Positions 33,166 through 42,230 of a DNA stretch of 64,000 nt are shown piece by piece. Source of the DNA: Conyzicola nivalis_A (GTDB lineage: Bacteria; Actinomycetota; Actinomycetes; Actinomycetales; Microbacteriaceae); NCBI RefSeq assembly GCF_040548875.1, contig NZ_JBEPSJ010000003.1:62001-126000 (forward strand). The letters are read 5' to 3'. The notes beneath the pieces were generated by a model. It ran no database searches. It had not been told where the DNA came from and worked only from the letters and a program-made list of their open reading frames with translations. The first letter of the stretch is position 1; the number at the start of each line of letters is the position of its first letter. The position numbers were made by a program, and so were the translations under genes.

Positions 33166-34179
33166 GTGCCGGGAATCAATGAAGTCGCTGTGCTCGCGGG
33201 GGTCTCGACCGCAACTGTGTCACGCGCGCTGAGCGGCAACGGCCACGTCTCGGCCGCCACCAAGTCGCGCGTGAAGGCCGCCGCCGTGGAGCTCGGCTAC
33301 GTCGTGTCATCCAACGCATCGAGCCTCGCGACCGGCCGCACCAAGAACGTCGGCGTCGTCATCCCGTTTCTCAACCGCTGGTTCTTCAGCTCGGTGGTCG
33401 AGGGGGCCGAGCACTCGCTGCTCAGCCACGGCTACGACCTCACCCTGTACAACCTGAGCGGCAACGGCGACGAGCGGCGCAGCGTCTTCGAGCACTTCCT
33501 GCTGCGCAAACGGGTGGACGCCGTCATCGCCATCTCCCTCGAGCTCACGGCGAGCGAGGTGAGCAGCCTGCTCGACATGAACAAGCCGATCGTCGGCGTG
33601 GGCGGGCCCCTGCCGGGAGTGCGCACGCTGAGCATCGACGACGAGCAGGTCGCCCGCCTCGCGACCGAGCACCTGCTCTCGCTCGGGCATCGCTCGATCG
33701 CCCACATCGGCGGCAACAACGACGTCGAGCTCGACTTCCACCTGCCGACGCACCGCCGCGTCGGCTACGAGGCGGCCCTGGAGGCCGTGGGCATCCCGAT
33801 CGACCCCGGCCTCTTCGCCGCCGCCGACTTCACGCTGCAGGGCGGCTACCGGGCTGCGAAGCAGCTGCTCGGCAATCCGCGAAAGCGCCCGACCGCCGTC
33901 TTCGCCGCGTCGGACGAGATGGCGATCGGCACGATCCTCGCCGCCCGCGACCTCGGACTCCACGTACCCGGCGACGTCTCGGTGATCGGCGTCGACGACC
34001 ACGAGCTCAGCGACTTCTTCGGCCTCAGCACCGTCGCGCAATTTCCCGCCGAGCAGGGCCGCCGCGCCGTCGAGATCCTCATGGACCAGCTGCACCCGGA
34101 CCGGCGTGCGCCCGCCAGCAACATCCCGCTGCGGTTCGAGTTGATCGTGCGCTCGAGCACCGCCCGCCCCGGCGGTTAG
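33166..34179 (+). CDS. LacI-family transcriptional regulator
   Basis: 337 aa. The N-terminal HTH is NEVAVLAGVSTATVSRALSG and the hinge helix region contains SSNASSLATGRT. The periplasmic-binding-like effector domain follows (NVGVVIPFLNRWFFSS, VIGVDDHELSDFFGLSTV). It should repress sugar-utilisation genes until a sugar binds. Start is GTG 33166, with AAGGGAGG 8 nt upstream and a TAGTAT box further up. No sugar transport operon adjoins it, so its targets are probably distant; the alpha-glucosidase 3.2 kb upstream is the only carbohydrate gene near. Confidence 0.94.
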   Translation: MPGINEVAVLAGVSTATVSRALSGNGHVSAATKSRVKAAAVELGYVVSSNASSLATGRTKNVGVVIPFLNRWFFSSVVEGAEHSLLSHGYDLTLYNLSGNGDERRSVFEHFLLRKRVDAVIAISLELTASEVSSLLDMNKPIVGVGGPLPGVRTLSIDDEQVARLATEHLLSLGHRSIAHIGGNNDVELDFHLPTHRRVGYEAALEAVGIPIDPGLFAAADFTLQGGYRAAKQLLGNPRKRPTAVFAASDEMAIGTILAARDLGLHVPGDVSVIGVDDHELSDFFGLSTVAQFPAEQGRRAVEILMDQLHPDRRAPASNIPLRFELIVRSSTARPGG

Positions 34180-34277
34180 AGGTCGCGACCGCGGCGGCGC
34201 ATCCGCACACCGTAGATGCTGCCCGCGAAGCCGACCACGACGAGGATGATCGGAACGATGAACGGGCCTATTTCCAT
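34176..34277 (-). CDS. 33-aa single-helix membrane protein
   Basis: ATG 34277 to TAA 34176. It starts MEIGPFIVPIILVVVGFAG, continues SIYGVRM and ends in a basic RRRGRDL tail, giving one membrane helix with the positive end inside. Its stop overlaps the stop of the convergent LacI gene. It lies 41 bp downstream of the transglycosylase gene on the same strand and may be co-transcribed with it. No strong ribosome site. Supported by composition and position only. Confidence 0.5.
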   Translation of the reverse strand: MEIGPFIVPIILVVVGFAGSIYGVRMRRRGRDL

Positions 34278-34318
34278 GACCCGATGCTAGCTCGTCGCGC
34301 TGGTCTGACCGCTAACGG

Positions 34319-35074
34319 CTACTGCGCCTGCGAGCGGTATCGCGAACCGGCCTCCGCGATGGTGACCGCGTAGGCGGGGTCGGAGTTGTACGCGGCGATG
34401 CCCGAGTGCCAGCCCGACTCGGCTGCCATGTCGCCGCTCGCCCGGCACAGGTAGTTCGCCGAGGCCAGGGTCGCGTCGTCGATGTTCTGCGGGTCTTCGG
34501 CGCCGTCGGCGTTCGCGTCGACGTGCCAGTTGCGCCAGGTCTGCGGGATCAACTGCATCGGACCGACGGCCCGGTCGTACTCGGCGTCGCCGTCGACGGC
34601 GCCCGCGTCGGAGTCGGGGATGTGGTCGGTGGATGACCCGTCGAGGGCGATCCCGTAGATGCCGGGTGTCGCGGTGCCGTCCGGCCCGATCTCGGAACCG
34701 CCGTGCGTGCCGTGGCGGCTCTCGGCGAAGCCGATCGCGGCGAGAGTGTTCCACGCCAGCCCGCAGGCCGGCATCTCGACCGCCTTCGAGAGCGCGACGC
34801 CCGCGTAGGCGGCGAGGGCCCGCGCGGGGATGCCCGTGCTCGAGGCGGTCTGCGCCAGCCAGTCGGCGTCGACCAGGCCGGCCACGCCGGGGGCGGTCGG
34901 CGCCGCGGCGGAGACGGGCGCCGCTGCGGGCGACGCCCACGTCGGCTGCGGCAGCGCATCCTCCGCACCCGGTCCGGCGGCGAGGGGCCTCAGGGCGAGG
35001 AAGACGAGCAGCGCGAGCACGAGAACCCCCGCACCCGCCACGATGAATATCCAGAGGTGACGACGAGCGGGCAT
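34319..35074 (-). CDS. lytic murein transglycosylase, membrane-anchored
   Basis: About 251 aa. An N-terminal anchor helix (HLWIFIVAGAGVLVLALLVFLAL) and an Ala/Pro linker lead to an SLT-fold domain of the MltB-like actinobacterial type. Catalytic Glu is in IGFAESRHGTHGG, followed by GPMQLIPQTWRNW and AAYNSDPAYA. It should cleave glycan strands to 1,6-anhydro-MurNAc ends. I favour ATG 35074; ATG 35089 is possible. The start region faces that of yajQ across a very short divergent promoter, so the two genes share regulatory DNA. Confidence 0.88.
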   Translation of the reverse strand: MPARRHLWIFIVAGAGVLVLALLVFLALRPLAAGPGAEDALPQPTWASPAAAPVSAAAPTAPGVAGLVDADWLAQTASSTGIPARALAAYAGVALSKAVEMPACGLAWNTLAAIGFAESRHGTHGGSEIGPDGTATPGIYGIALDGSSTDHIPDSDAGAVDGDAEYDRAVGPMQLIPQTWRNWHVDANADGAEDPQNIDDATLASANYLCRASGDMAAESGWHSGIAAYNSDPAYAVTIAEAGSRYRSQAQ

Positions 35075-35095
35075 CCCTCGTTCTACCATGGGGGT

Positions 35096-35584
35096 ATGGC
35101 AGACCCCACATTCGACATCGTCAGCAAGGTCGACAAAATGGAGGCGGACAACGCCGTCAACCAGGCCCAGAAGGAAATAGCGCAACGCTACGACTTCAAG
35201 GGAGTCGGCGCATCCGTCGAGTGGAGCGGCGAGAAGCTGCTCCTCAAGGCGAGCGCCGAAGACCGCGTCAAGGCGGTTCTCGAGGTGCTCGAGGCGAAGT
35301 TCATCAAGCGCGGCATCGGCCTGCGCAGCCTCGACGCCGGCGACCCCTACCCCAGCGGCAAGGAGTACCGCATCGAGGTGTCGCTGAAGAACGGCATCTC
35401 GTCGGAGGACGCGAAGAAGGTCAGCAAAATCATCCGCGACGAGGCGCCGAAGGGCGTCAAGTCGCAGATCCAGGGCGACGAGCTGCGGGTCACGTCGAAG
35501 AGCCGCGACGACCTGCAGGCGGTCATGGCGCTGCTCAAGGGCAAGGATCTCGACATCGCCCTGCAATTCGTCAACTTCCGCTAA
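35096..35584 (+). CDS. YajQ-family (DUF520) nucleotide-binding protein
   Basis: 162-aa cytoplasmic protein of two ferredoxin-like domains. The start MADPTFDIVSKVDKMEADNAVNQ, the internal RYDFKGVGASVEW and the C-terminal DLDIALQFVNFR are all typical. Family members bind nucleotides, and some are reported as cyclic-di-GMP-responsive factors. The in vivo role in actinobacteria is unclear. Leaderless: TACCAT lies 6 nt before ATG. Confidence 0.95.
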   Translation: MADPTFDIVSKVDKMEADNAVNQAQKEIAQRYDFKGVGASVEWSGEKLLLKASAEDRVKAVLEVLEAKFIKRGIGLRSLDAGDPYPSGKEYRIEVSLKNGISSEDAKKVSKIIRDEAPKGVKSQIQGDELRVTSKSRDDLQAVMALLKGKDLDIALQFVNFR

Positions 35585-35631
35585 CCCTTTCGCCCCGACG
35601 GGGCCGATCGCGTCGCTAGAATTCGAAGCAT

Positions 35632-37089
35632 ATGGATAGCTTCGCGTGGTGGCCCACCGTCTTATTCGCGTTCGCTGTCATCGACTTCCTGATCCGGCTG
35701 ACGTGCCTCATCTACGTACCGCGCAACCGTAAGCCGCAGACCGCGACCGCGTGGCTGCTCGCGATCTTCTTCCTGCCGCCCTACATCGGTGTGACGCTGT
35801 TCCTGCTGCTCGGAAGCCGACGCCTCCCGCGCGGACGGCGGGAGAAGCAGGCGGAGATCAATTCGTTCATCACCGACACGACCGAGGGGATCGAGGACGT
35901 CAAGCACGACCACCCGTGGCTCGACCCGGTGGTCGAGCTGAACCGACGGCTCGGCGCGATGCCCCTCGTGGGCGGCAACACCGCGAAACTCTACGGAACC
36001 TACGAGGTGACCCTCGTCGAGATGACGGCCGCGGTGAACGCCGCCACCAAGTGGGTGCACGCCGAGTTCTACATCCTCTCGTACGACAAGACCACTGCAC
36101 CGTTCTTCGACGCATTGGAGGCCGCCGTCAAGCGCGGAGTCACGGTGCGCGTGCTGCTCGACCACGTCGCAGGTCTCCGCACGACCCGCTACCGGCGCAC
36201 CCTGCGCCGACTGCGCAAGGCGGGCGTCTACTGGTCGCTGATGCTCCCGATCCAGCCGCTGCGCGGCAAATGGCAGCGCCCCGACCTGCGCAACCACCGC
36301 AAGATCCTGGTGATCGACGGCGACGTGGCGTTCACCGGGTCGCAGAACGTCATCGACTCGAGCTACAACAAGAAGGGCAACATCCGGCGCGGGCTGCACT
36401 GGAAAGACCTCATGGTGCGCTTCGAGGGCCCGATCGTCGCCGGCATCAACGCCCTGTTCGTCACCGACTGGTACACCGAGACCGACGAGCTGCTCATGCG
36501 CGAGGTGAGCACGGTTCCGCGCCCGATCTCGGAGGACACGCTCGACGCCCAGGTGGTGCCGAGCGGGCCGGGCTTCGCGGGCGAGAACAACCTACGCCTG
36601 TTCAACTCCCTGCTCTACCTGGCGCAGGAGCGGATCATCATCACCTCCCCCTACTTCGTTCCCGACGAGTCGATGCTGTACGCCATCACCACGGCCGCGC
36701 AGAGCGGAATCGACGTGCAGCTGTTCGTGTCGGAGATCGGCGACCAGCCCGTCGTCTACCACGCGCAGCGCAGCTACTACGAGGCGCTGCTGCGCGCGGG
36801 CGTGCGAATCTGGCTCTACAAGGCGCCCACCGTGCTGCACTCGAAGTTCTTCACGATCGACGACGAGGTGGCGGTGATCGGGTCGAGCAACATGGACATG
36901 CGCTCGTTCAGCCTCAACCTCGAGATCTCGGTGATGGTGCACGGAAAGTCGTTCGTGACCGACCTGCGCAAGATCGAACAGGAGTACCGCGACACCAGCC
37001 GCGAACTCTTCCTCGACGAGTGGATGCAACGGAACCGGGCCAGCGCCGTGCTCGACAACGTCGCCCGGCTCACCGCCGCCGTTCAGTAG
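35632..37089 (+). CDS. cls: cardiolipin synthase
   Basis: 485-aa membrane enzyme of the phospholipase D superfamily, which condenses phosphatidylglycerol to cardiolipin. Two N-terminal helices (about 6-55, including the PLDc_N motif NRKPQTATAWLLAIFFLP) precede two HKD motifs: NHRKILVIDGDVAFTGSQN (about 219-237) and LHSKFFTIDDEVAVIGSSN (about 401-419). TAGAAT stands 9 nt before ATG 35632, giving a nearly leaderless transcript. Confidence 0.94.
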   Translation: MDSFAWWPTVLFAFAVIDFLIRLTCLIYVPRNRKPQTATAWLLAIFFLPPYIGVTLFLLLGSRRLPRGRREKQAEINSFITDTTEGIEDVKHDHPWLDPVVELNRRLGAMPLVGGNTAKLYGTYEVTLVEMTAAVNAATKWVHAEFYILSYDKTTAPFFDALEAAVKRGVTVRVLLDHVAGLRTTRYRRTLRRLRKAGVYWSLMLPIQPLRGKWQRPDLRNHRKILVIDGDVAFTGSQNVIDSSYNKKGNIRRGLHWKDLMVRFEGPIVAGINALFVTDWYTETDELLMREVSTVPRPISEDTLDAQVVPSGPGFAGENNLRLFNSLLYLAQERIIITSPYFVPDESMLYAITTAAQSGIDVQLFVSEIGDQPVVYHAQRSYYEALLRAGVRIWLYKAPTVLHSKFFTIDDEVAVIGSSNMDMRSFSLNLEISVMVHGKSFVTDLRKIEQEYRDTSRELFLDEWMQRNRASAVLDNVARLTAAVQ

Positions 37090-37278
37090 CGGCTGCGCGC
37101 CTCGGGGCGCATCCTTCACATCATCTGCCCGGCGGGGCACACGCCGCAAGTCTTTGCTCCTCACCGAACGCGAAGCATATTCTTTTTAGGCGCCCGCGAT
37201 CACAGACGATGCGGGCAGCGCACCATTGATTGCCGCCCGACCCCAGGCCGGGCGCCAAGCGAAAGCCGGGGCCCACAC

Positions 37279-37482
37279 GTGTCCAGTCTTCTCACACTCG
37301 TCGCGAGCACACCCGCCGCGGTCGCCGGGCTCGACGACACGTCGACCTGGTGGCTTGTGATCGCCGCCCTGCTGGCCTGCCTGCTCGCGAGCGCCGGCGC
37401 TGTCGTCACCGCCGTGCACCACCGGAGGCAGCACACTCCGCGCTACCGCCGTCACTCCCCCACCGGGATCGACGAGAAGTAA
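37279..37482 (+). CDS. 67-aa single-helix membrane protein
   Basis: GTG 37279. A hydrophobic start (SSLLTLVASTPAAVAG), then a membrane helix (about 24-45, WWLVIAALLACLLASAGAVV) and a basic His/Arg-rich tail. The leader is probably about 100 nt, after an AT-rich box near 37175-37186. No ribosome site of note and no recognised family. It converges on the FprA gene. Confidence 0.55.
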   Translation: MSSLLTLVASTPAAVAGLDDTSTWWLVIAALLACLLASAGAVVTAVHHRRQHTPRYRRHSPTGIDEK

Positions 37483-37582
37483 GCGCGCCCGCTCGATCGT
37501 GCCGCGGCCTTCCGCGGGCTGCTGCCGCTGCCGACGCCGCCGACGTTGCAACTTTCCCGACGCGTTGCACCGTTCACGACGG

Positions 37583-38950
37583 CTAGGCGTTGGAGACGCG
37601 CACCATCTCGTCGCGCTCGACGACCTTGATGCGGGTGCGTCCGACGGCCTCGCCGAGTCCGAGCTCGTGCTGGTCGAGGTTGTGCCAGCCGTCGAGGTTC
37701 GTGAACTCCACGCCGCGGCTCTCGAGCAGCTCGACGACGGCGGCCTCGTCGGGGTGGGCGGGCGCCCACCAGTTGGCCTGGTCGTTGACGACGTGCTTGA
37801 TGGTCTCCATCGCGTCGCTCTTGGTGTGGCCGATGAGGCCGACCGGTCCGCGCTTGATCCAGCCGGTGGCGTAGACGCCGTGCACCTGCTCGTGGTTGTC
37901 GTCGATCACCTGGCCCTCGCGGTTGGGGATGACGCCGCGCTTCTCGTCGAAGGGGATGCCGTCGAGCGGCGAACCGAAGTAGCCGACCGCGCGGTAGACG
38001 GCCTGGATCGGGATCTCACGGATCTCGCCCGTGCCGCGGGTCCCGCCCTCGCCGTCGGGCTCGGTGCGCTCGTAGCGGATGCCGGCGACGCGAGCCGAGT
38101 TGGTCGACTCGTCGAAGGTGCCGGTGATCTCGAGCGGCTTCGCGTGGAAGTGCAGGTGAAGGCGGCGCGAGGCGGTGCCGGTCTCGCGGGCGCGCCACTG
38201 GGTGAGCACCTTGTCGATCACGAAGACCTGCTTGTTGCTCGCGATCGCGGCCTTCGACGCCTCGTCGTAGTCGAAGTCCTCGTCGTAGAGGACCATGTCG
38301 ACGTCTTTCAGCTCGCCGAGCTCGCGCAGTTCGAGCGGCGAGAACTTCACCTGGGCGGGTCCGCGACGGCCGAAGACGTGCACGTCGGTGACAGGGCTCG
38401 CCTTGAGGCCGGCGTAGACGTTCTCCGGGATCTCGGTGGGAAGCAGGTCGTCGGCGTGCTTCGCGAGCATCCGGGCGACGTCGAGCGCGACGTTGCCGTT
38501 TCCGATGACGGCGACGGATGACGCGTCGAGGGGCCACTCGCGCGGGAAGTCGGGGTGCCCGTCGTACCAGCTGACGAAGTCGGCCGCACCGTAGCTGCCC
38601 GGCAGGTCGATGCCCGGGATGTCGAGCGAGGCGTCGCGGATGGAGCCGGTGGAGAAGATCACGGCGTTGTAGTGCTTCTTGAGGTCGTCGAGGGTGATGT
38701 CGCGGCCGAAGCTCACATTTCCGAAGAGGCGGATCTTGCCCGAGTCGAGCACGTCGCGCAGCGCGTTGATGATGCCCTTGATGCGCGGGTGGTCGGGCGC
38801 GACGCCGTAGCGCACGAGCCCGTAGGGGGCGGGCAGCTGCTCGAACAGGTCGATCGAGACGTCGAACTGCTTCTCTGCCTTCAGCAGGATGTCAGCGGCG
38901 TAGATACCGGCGGGGCCGGCTCCGACGATGGCCAATCGTAGTTTGGTCAT
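37583..38950 (-). CDS. fprA: ferredoxin/adrenodoxin-NADP+ reductase FprA
   Basis: 455-aa FAD enzyme of the adrenodoxin-reductase type that moves electrons between NADPH and ferredoxins. The FAD site is AIVGAGPAGIYAADIL at the start, and the NADPH site is VIGNGNVALDVARML with GRRGPAQVKFSPLELREL. GVYATGWIKRGPVGLIGHTKSDA near the end is characteristic of FprA. It lies 70 bp downstream of the polyprenyl synthase gene on the same strand. The ferredoxin partner is not in the window. Confidence 0.93.
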   Translation of the reverse strand: MTKLRLAIVGAGPAGIYAADILLKAEKQFDVSIDLFEQLPAPYGLVRYGVAPDHPRIKGIINALRDVLDSGKIRLFGNVSFGRDITLDDLKKHYNAVIFSTGSIRDASLDIPGIDLPGSYGAADFVSWYDGHPDFPREWPLDASSVAVIGNGNVALDVARMLAKHADDLLPTEIPENVYAGLKASPVTDVHVFGRRGPAQVKFSPLELRELGELKDVDMVLYDEDFDYDEASKAAIASNKQVFVIDKVLTQWRARETGTASRRLHLHFHAKPLEITGTFDESTNSARVAGIRYERTEPDGEGGTRGTGEIREIPIQAVYRAVGYFGSPLDGIPFDEKRGVIPNREGQVIDDNHEQVHGVYATGWIKRGPVGLIGHTKSDAMETIKHVVNDQANWWAPAHPDEAAVVELLESRGVEFTNLDGWHNLDQHELGLGEAVGRTRIKVVERDEMVRVSNA

Positions 38951-39020
38951 TGTGGTGTCTTTCGATCGTGTGGTCTCGGTGCGCCCGTGGGCGGCCGCCT
39001 CGACCAGTGGGTGGGGCAGG

Positions 39021-40106
39021 CTAGTTGGAGCGTTCGACGACCGTGTCGGCGAATCGGGTCAGGGATTTCTTCACCGGGCCGTCGGGCAGCGGTTCGAGGG
39101 CGGCTACGGCCTCGCGGGCCCAGCGACGCGCCTCGGCCAGGGTGCGGGCCGTGACCTCGTGCTCGCGCAGCTCGGCGATCGCGGCGTCGAGGTCGGCATC
39201 GGCGTCGGCGCTCGCGCGGCCCTCCGCGATGTCGCTCACGTCGCGCTCGATGCGGCCGAGCAGCTCGGCAGCGCCGGGCTCGGTGAGCGCGAGCTGGCGC
39301 AGGTAGAGCAGCGGCAGCGTCGAGACGCCCGCGCGCAGGTCGGTACCGGGAACCTTGCCGGTCTCCGAGGAGTCTCCGGCGAGGTCGATGATGTCGTCGA
39401 TCAGCTGGAAGGCCACGCCGATCTTCTCGCCGAACGTGACGACGGGAACGCGGTACTGCTCGGGGGCGTTCGACGTCACGACGCCGACCTCGGCGGCAGC
39501 GGCGATGAGCGAGCCAGTCTTGTCGGCGAGCACCTGGATGTAGTGCGCGATCTCGTCTTCGCCGTCGCGCGGGCCGATGGTCTCGTGCAGCTGGCCGAGG
39601 CACAGGCGCTCGAAAGTGTCGGCCTGCAGCCGGATGACGCGTTCGCCGAGGCCGGCCACGAGCTTGCTGGCCCTGGCGAACAGCAGGTCGCCGGTGAGGA
39701 TGGCCACGGAGTTGCCCCAGACCGCCTGCGCGGTGGGAACGCCGCGGCGCATGGTCGACTCGTCCATCACGTCGTCGTGGTACAGCGATGCGAGGTGGGT
39801 GATCTCGATGGCCTTCGCGGCGGCGAAGACCTGCTCGTGGTTGCCGTCACCGAGCTGGGCGGAGAGCAGGGTGAGCAGTGGCCGCACGCGCTTGCCGCCC
39901 GCCTCGAGGAGGTAGCGGCTCGTGACATCCGCCATGTCGTCGGCGAACGACATCTCGACGAGGAGGCCTTCCTCGACGACGTCCAGTCCGTCTTCGATCT
40001 CCTTGACGAACCTGCGCTCGTCGCCCGACGAGAAAAGCTTGTCGCCGAGTCCGAGCGAGGAGCTCAGGGTGTTCCGTCGACGCGCTACCGGAACGCTCGC
40101 GTTCAC
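39021..40106 (-). CDS. long-chain polyprenyl diphosphate synthase (menaquinone side chain)
   Basis: 361-aa trans-isoprenyl synthase. GGKRVRPLL (70-78), first Asp-rich motif DDVMDE (111-116), CLGQLHE and second Asp-rich motif DDIIDLAGDSSETGK are all present. It should build the C35-C50 isoprenoid tail that MenA attaches to the naphthoquinone ring; chain length is not predictable here. Start is GTG 40106 and no good ribosome site is visible. It is 59 bp downstream of menG, forming a menG-synthase-fprA unit. Confidence 0.92.
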   Translation of the reverse strand: MNASVPVARRRNTLSSSLGLGDKLFSSGDERRFVKEIEDGLDVVEEGLLVEMSFADDMADVTSRYLLEAGGKRVRPLLTLLSAQLGDGNHEQVFAAAKAIEITHLASLYHDDVMDESTMRRGVPTAQAVWGNSVAILTGDLLFARASKLVAGLGERVIRLQADTFERLCLGQLHETIGPRDGEDEIAHYIQVLADKTGSLIAAAAEVGVVTSNAPEQYRVPVVTFGEKIGVAFQLIDDIIDLAGDSSETGKVPGTDLRAGVSTLPLLYLRQLALTEPGAAELLGRIERDVSDIAEGRASADADADLDAAIAELREHEVTARTLAEARRWAREAVAALEPLPDGPVKKSLTRFADTVVERSN

Positions 40107-40165
40107 TCGCTGCTCATTTCTAGAGATTCGTTTCTGCCGGGAGACCCTCGCGGGCCTCGTCGAGG

Positions 40166-40936
40166 TTACTGGGCCTGTACGGGGATCGAACGGGTGGTCG
40201 CGCTCTTCTTGCGTTTGGCGACCGAGGCGAGCACCGTCGCGTCTTCGGGCTTGCGACCGCGGTGCAGCGCCACGACGCCGGCGGTGAGGTTGCGCCAGGC
40301 GACGCGGGTGAAGCCGACGCCGCGGATCCACCGGCTGAGCTCGCCCTGGTCGGGCCAGGCGCGGATCGACTCGGCGAGGTAGTCGTAGGCGGCCGTGTTG
40401 GAGCTGGTCGCCCCGGCGACGATCGGCATCACGTAGCTGAGGTAGGCGTTGTAGCCGGCGCGCAGCACGGCGCGGGGCGGCTTCGAGAACTCGCAGATCA
40501 CGAGGCGTCCGCCCGGCTTGAGCACGCGGTACATCTCGGCGAGCGCGGCCTTGGGGTCGTTGATGTTGCGCAGCCCGAAGCTGATGGTGACCGCGTCGAA
40601 CTCGTCGTCGCCGAAGGGGAGGTGCTCGGCGTCGCCCTCGATGAACTCGAGCTCGGGGTGGCGGCGGCGGCCCTCGGCCACCATGCCGGGAGAGAAGTCG
40701 AACGCCACGACGGTGGCGCCGGTCTTGGTCAGCGCGACCGAGCTCGTGCCCGTTCCCGCCGCGATATCGAGGATTCGCTCACCGGGCTGCGGGTCGATTG
40801 CTCGCACGGTCGCGAAGCGCCAGATGGGCGCGTTGCCCGCCGACAGAACGTTGTTGGTTCGGTCGTAGTGCTTCGCGACGCCGTCGAACATGTCAGCGAC
40901 CTCGCCCGGTTGCTTGTTCATGTCGGCTTTAGTCAC
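40166..40936 (-). CDS. menG: demethylmenaquinone methyltransferase MenG/UbiE
   Basis: 256-aa SAM-dependent methyltransferase that performs the last step of menaquinone synthesis. UbiE signatures are VADMFDGVAKHYDRTNNVLS, the SAM site LDIAAGTGTSS and FGLRNINDPKAALAEMYRVLKPGGRL. Divergent from menF across about 60 bp, so the two may share regulation. The gene lies upstream of the polyprenyl synthase. Confidence 0.95.
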   Translation of the reverse strand: MTKADMNKQPGEVADMFDGVAKHYDRTNNVLSAGNAPIWRFATVRAIDPQPGERILDIAAGTGTSSVALTKTGATVVAFDFSPGMVAEGRRRHPELEFIEGDAEHLPFGDDEFDAVTISFGLRNINDPKAALAEMYRVLKPGGRLVICEFSKPPRAVLRAGYNAYLSYVMPIVAGATSSNTAAYDYLAESIRAWPDQGELSRWIRGVGFTRVAWRNLTAGVVALHRGRKPEDATVLASVAKRKKSATTRSIPVQAQ

Positions 40937-40997
40937 CCGATAAGTCTAGTGAGTACGGGTTTCCTTGTCTGAGGATCGGCGGGGGTACGCTTGTGAA

Positions 40998-42230
40998 GTG
41001 AGTACGCCTGTCGGATCCATCGCCCATCTGGCCGCAACGACAGTGCAGACCGACGACATCGGTCGTCTCATCCCCCTGATCGATCCCCGCGACCCGCTGC
41101 TGTTCATCCGCCGCGGGCAGGGAATCGCGGGCATCGGCGAGGCCATGCGCCTCGAGTTCACCGGGCCGAACCGCATGACCGACGCCGCCGCCGCGTGGCG
41201 CGAGGTTCTCGCCACGTCGACCATCGACGACCCGCTCGGCATCCCCGGCACCGGTCTCGTCGCGCTCGGCAGCTTCGCCTTCTCGGAGCACTCGGCCGCT
41301 ACGAGCGTGCTGATCGTGCCCGCAGTGATCCTGGGCCGCCGCGACGGCGTCTCGTGGATCACCCGGGTCAATACGGATGCGCCCGTGCCCGCCCCGCGGC
41401 CGTTCGGCGCGGAGTACAGGATCTCGCTCCTGCCCGGCCAGATGACGGCCGACGCCTTCGTGGCCGCCGTCGACATCGCCCTCGAGCGCATCCACGCCGG
41501 CGACGTGCGCAAGGTGGTGCTCGCCCGCGACCTCATCGGCCATCTGCCCGAGGGGAGCGACCTGCGTCTCGTGCTCGGCTCCCTCGCGCTCGGCTATCCC
41601 GACTGCTTCACCTTCGCGGTCAACGGCTTCATCGGCAGCTCGCCCGAGACGCTCGTGCGCGTCGACGCGGGCTCGGTGAGCGCCCGTGTGCTCGCCGGCA
41701 GCATCGGCCGGGGCGCCGACGCCGAGGCCGACCATGACGCCGCCGTGTCGCTGGCGACCTCGACCAAGGACCTCGACGAGCACCAGTACGCGCTGACCTC
41801 GGTGCTGACGGCGCTGGCGCCGCACAGCTCGACCCTCGCCACGAGCGACCAGCCGTTCACCCTCAAGCTGCCCAACCTGTGGCACCTCGCGAGCGACGTC
41901 GCCGGAACGCTGAGCGACGGCTCCACCTCGCTCGACCTCATCGCCGCGCTGCACCCCACCGCGGCGGTCGCGGGCGCCCCGACGCAGGCGGCGCTCGACC
42001 TGATCCACGAGCTCGAGCCCTTCGACCGCGGCCGCTACGCCGGGCCGGTCGGCTGGGTCGGCGCGAACGGCGACGGCGAGTGGGCCGTCGCGCTGCGCTC
42101 GGCGCACGTCTCGCACACCGGCCGCGTCACCGCCTATGCGGGCGGCGGCATCGTCGACGGCTCGGAGCCCGCGCGCGAGCTGGCCGAGACGAAGCTGAAG
42201 TTCCGCCCGATCGTCGAGGCCTTCGGCTAG
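40998..42230 (+). CDS. menF: isochorismate synthase MenF
   Basis: 410-aa chorismate-using enzyme that converts chorismate to isochorismate for menaquinone. Motifs: VRKVVLARDL, FIGSSPETLVRV, VLAGSIGRG, HPTAAVAGAPTQAALDLI and YAGPVGWVGANGDGEWAVALRSA. Start is GTG 40998 (STPVGS...), with TACGCT 6 nt before it, a leaderless arrangement. Its 3' end overlaps the convergent PPK2 gene by 4 nt. A salicylate- or siderophore-type enzyme is less likely given the men context. Confidence 0.93.
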   Translation: MSTPVGSIAHLAATTVQTDDIGRLIPLIDPRDPLLFIRRGQGIAGIGEAMRLEFTGPNRMTDAAAAWREVLATSTIDDPLGIPGTGLVALGSFAFSEHSAATSVLIVPAVILGRRDGVSWITRVNTDAPVPAPRPFGAEYRISLLPGQMTADAFVAAVDIALERIHAGDVRKVVLARDLIGHLPEGSDLRLVLGSLALGYPDCFTFAVNGFIGSSPETLVRVDAGSVSARVLAGSIGRGADAEADHDAAVSLATSTKDLDEHQYALTSVLTALAPHSSTLATSDQPFTLKLPNLWHLASDVAGTLSDGSTSLDLIAALHPTAAVAGAPTQAALDLIHELEPFDRGRYAGPVGWVGANGDGEWAVALRSAHVSHTGRVTAYAGGGIVDGSEPARELAETKLKFRPIVEAFG

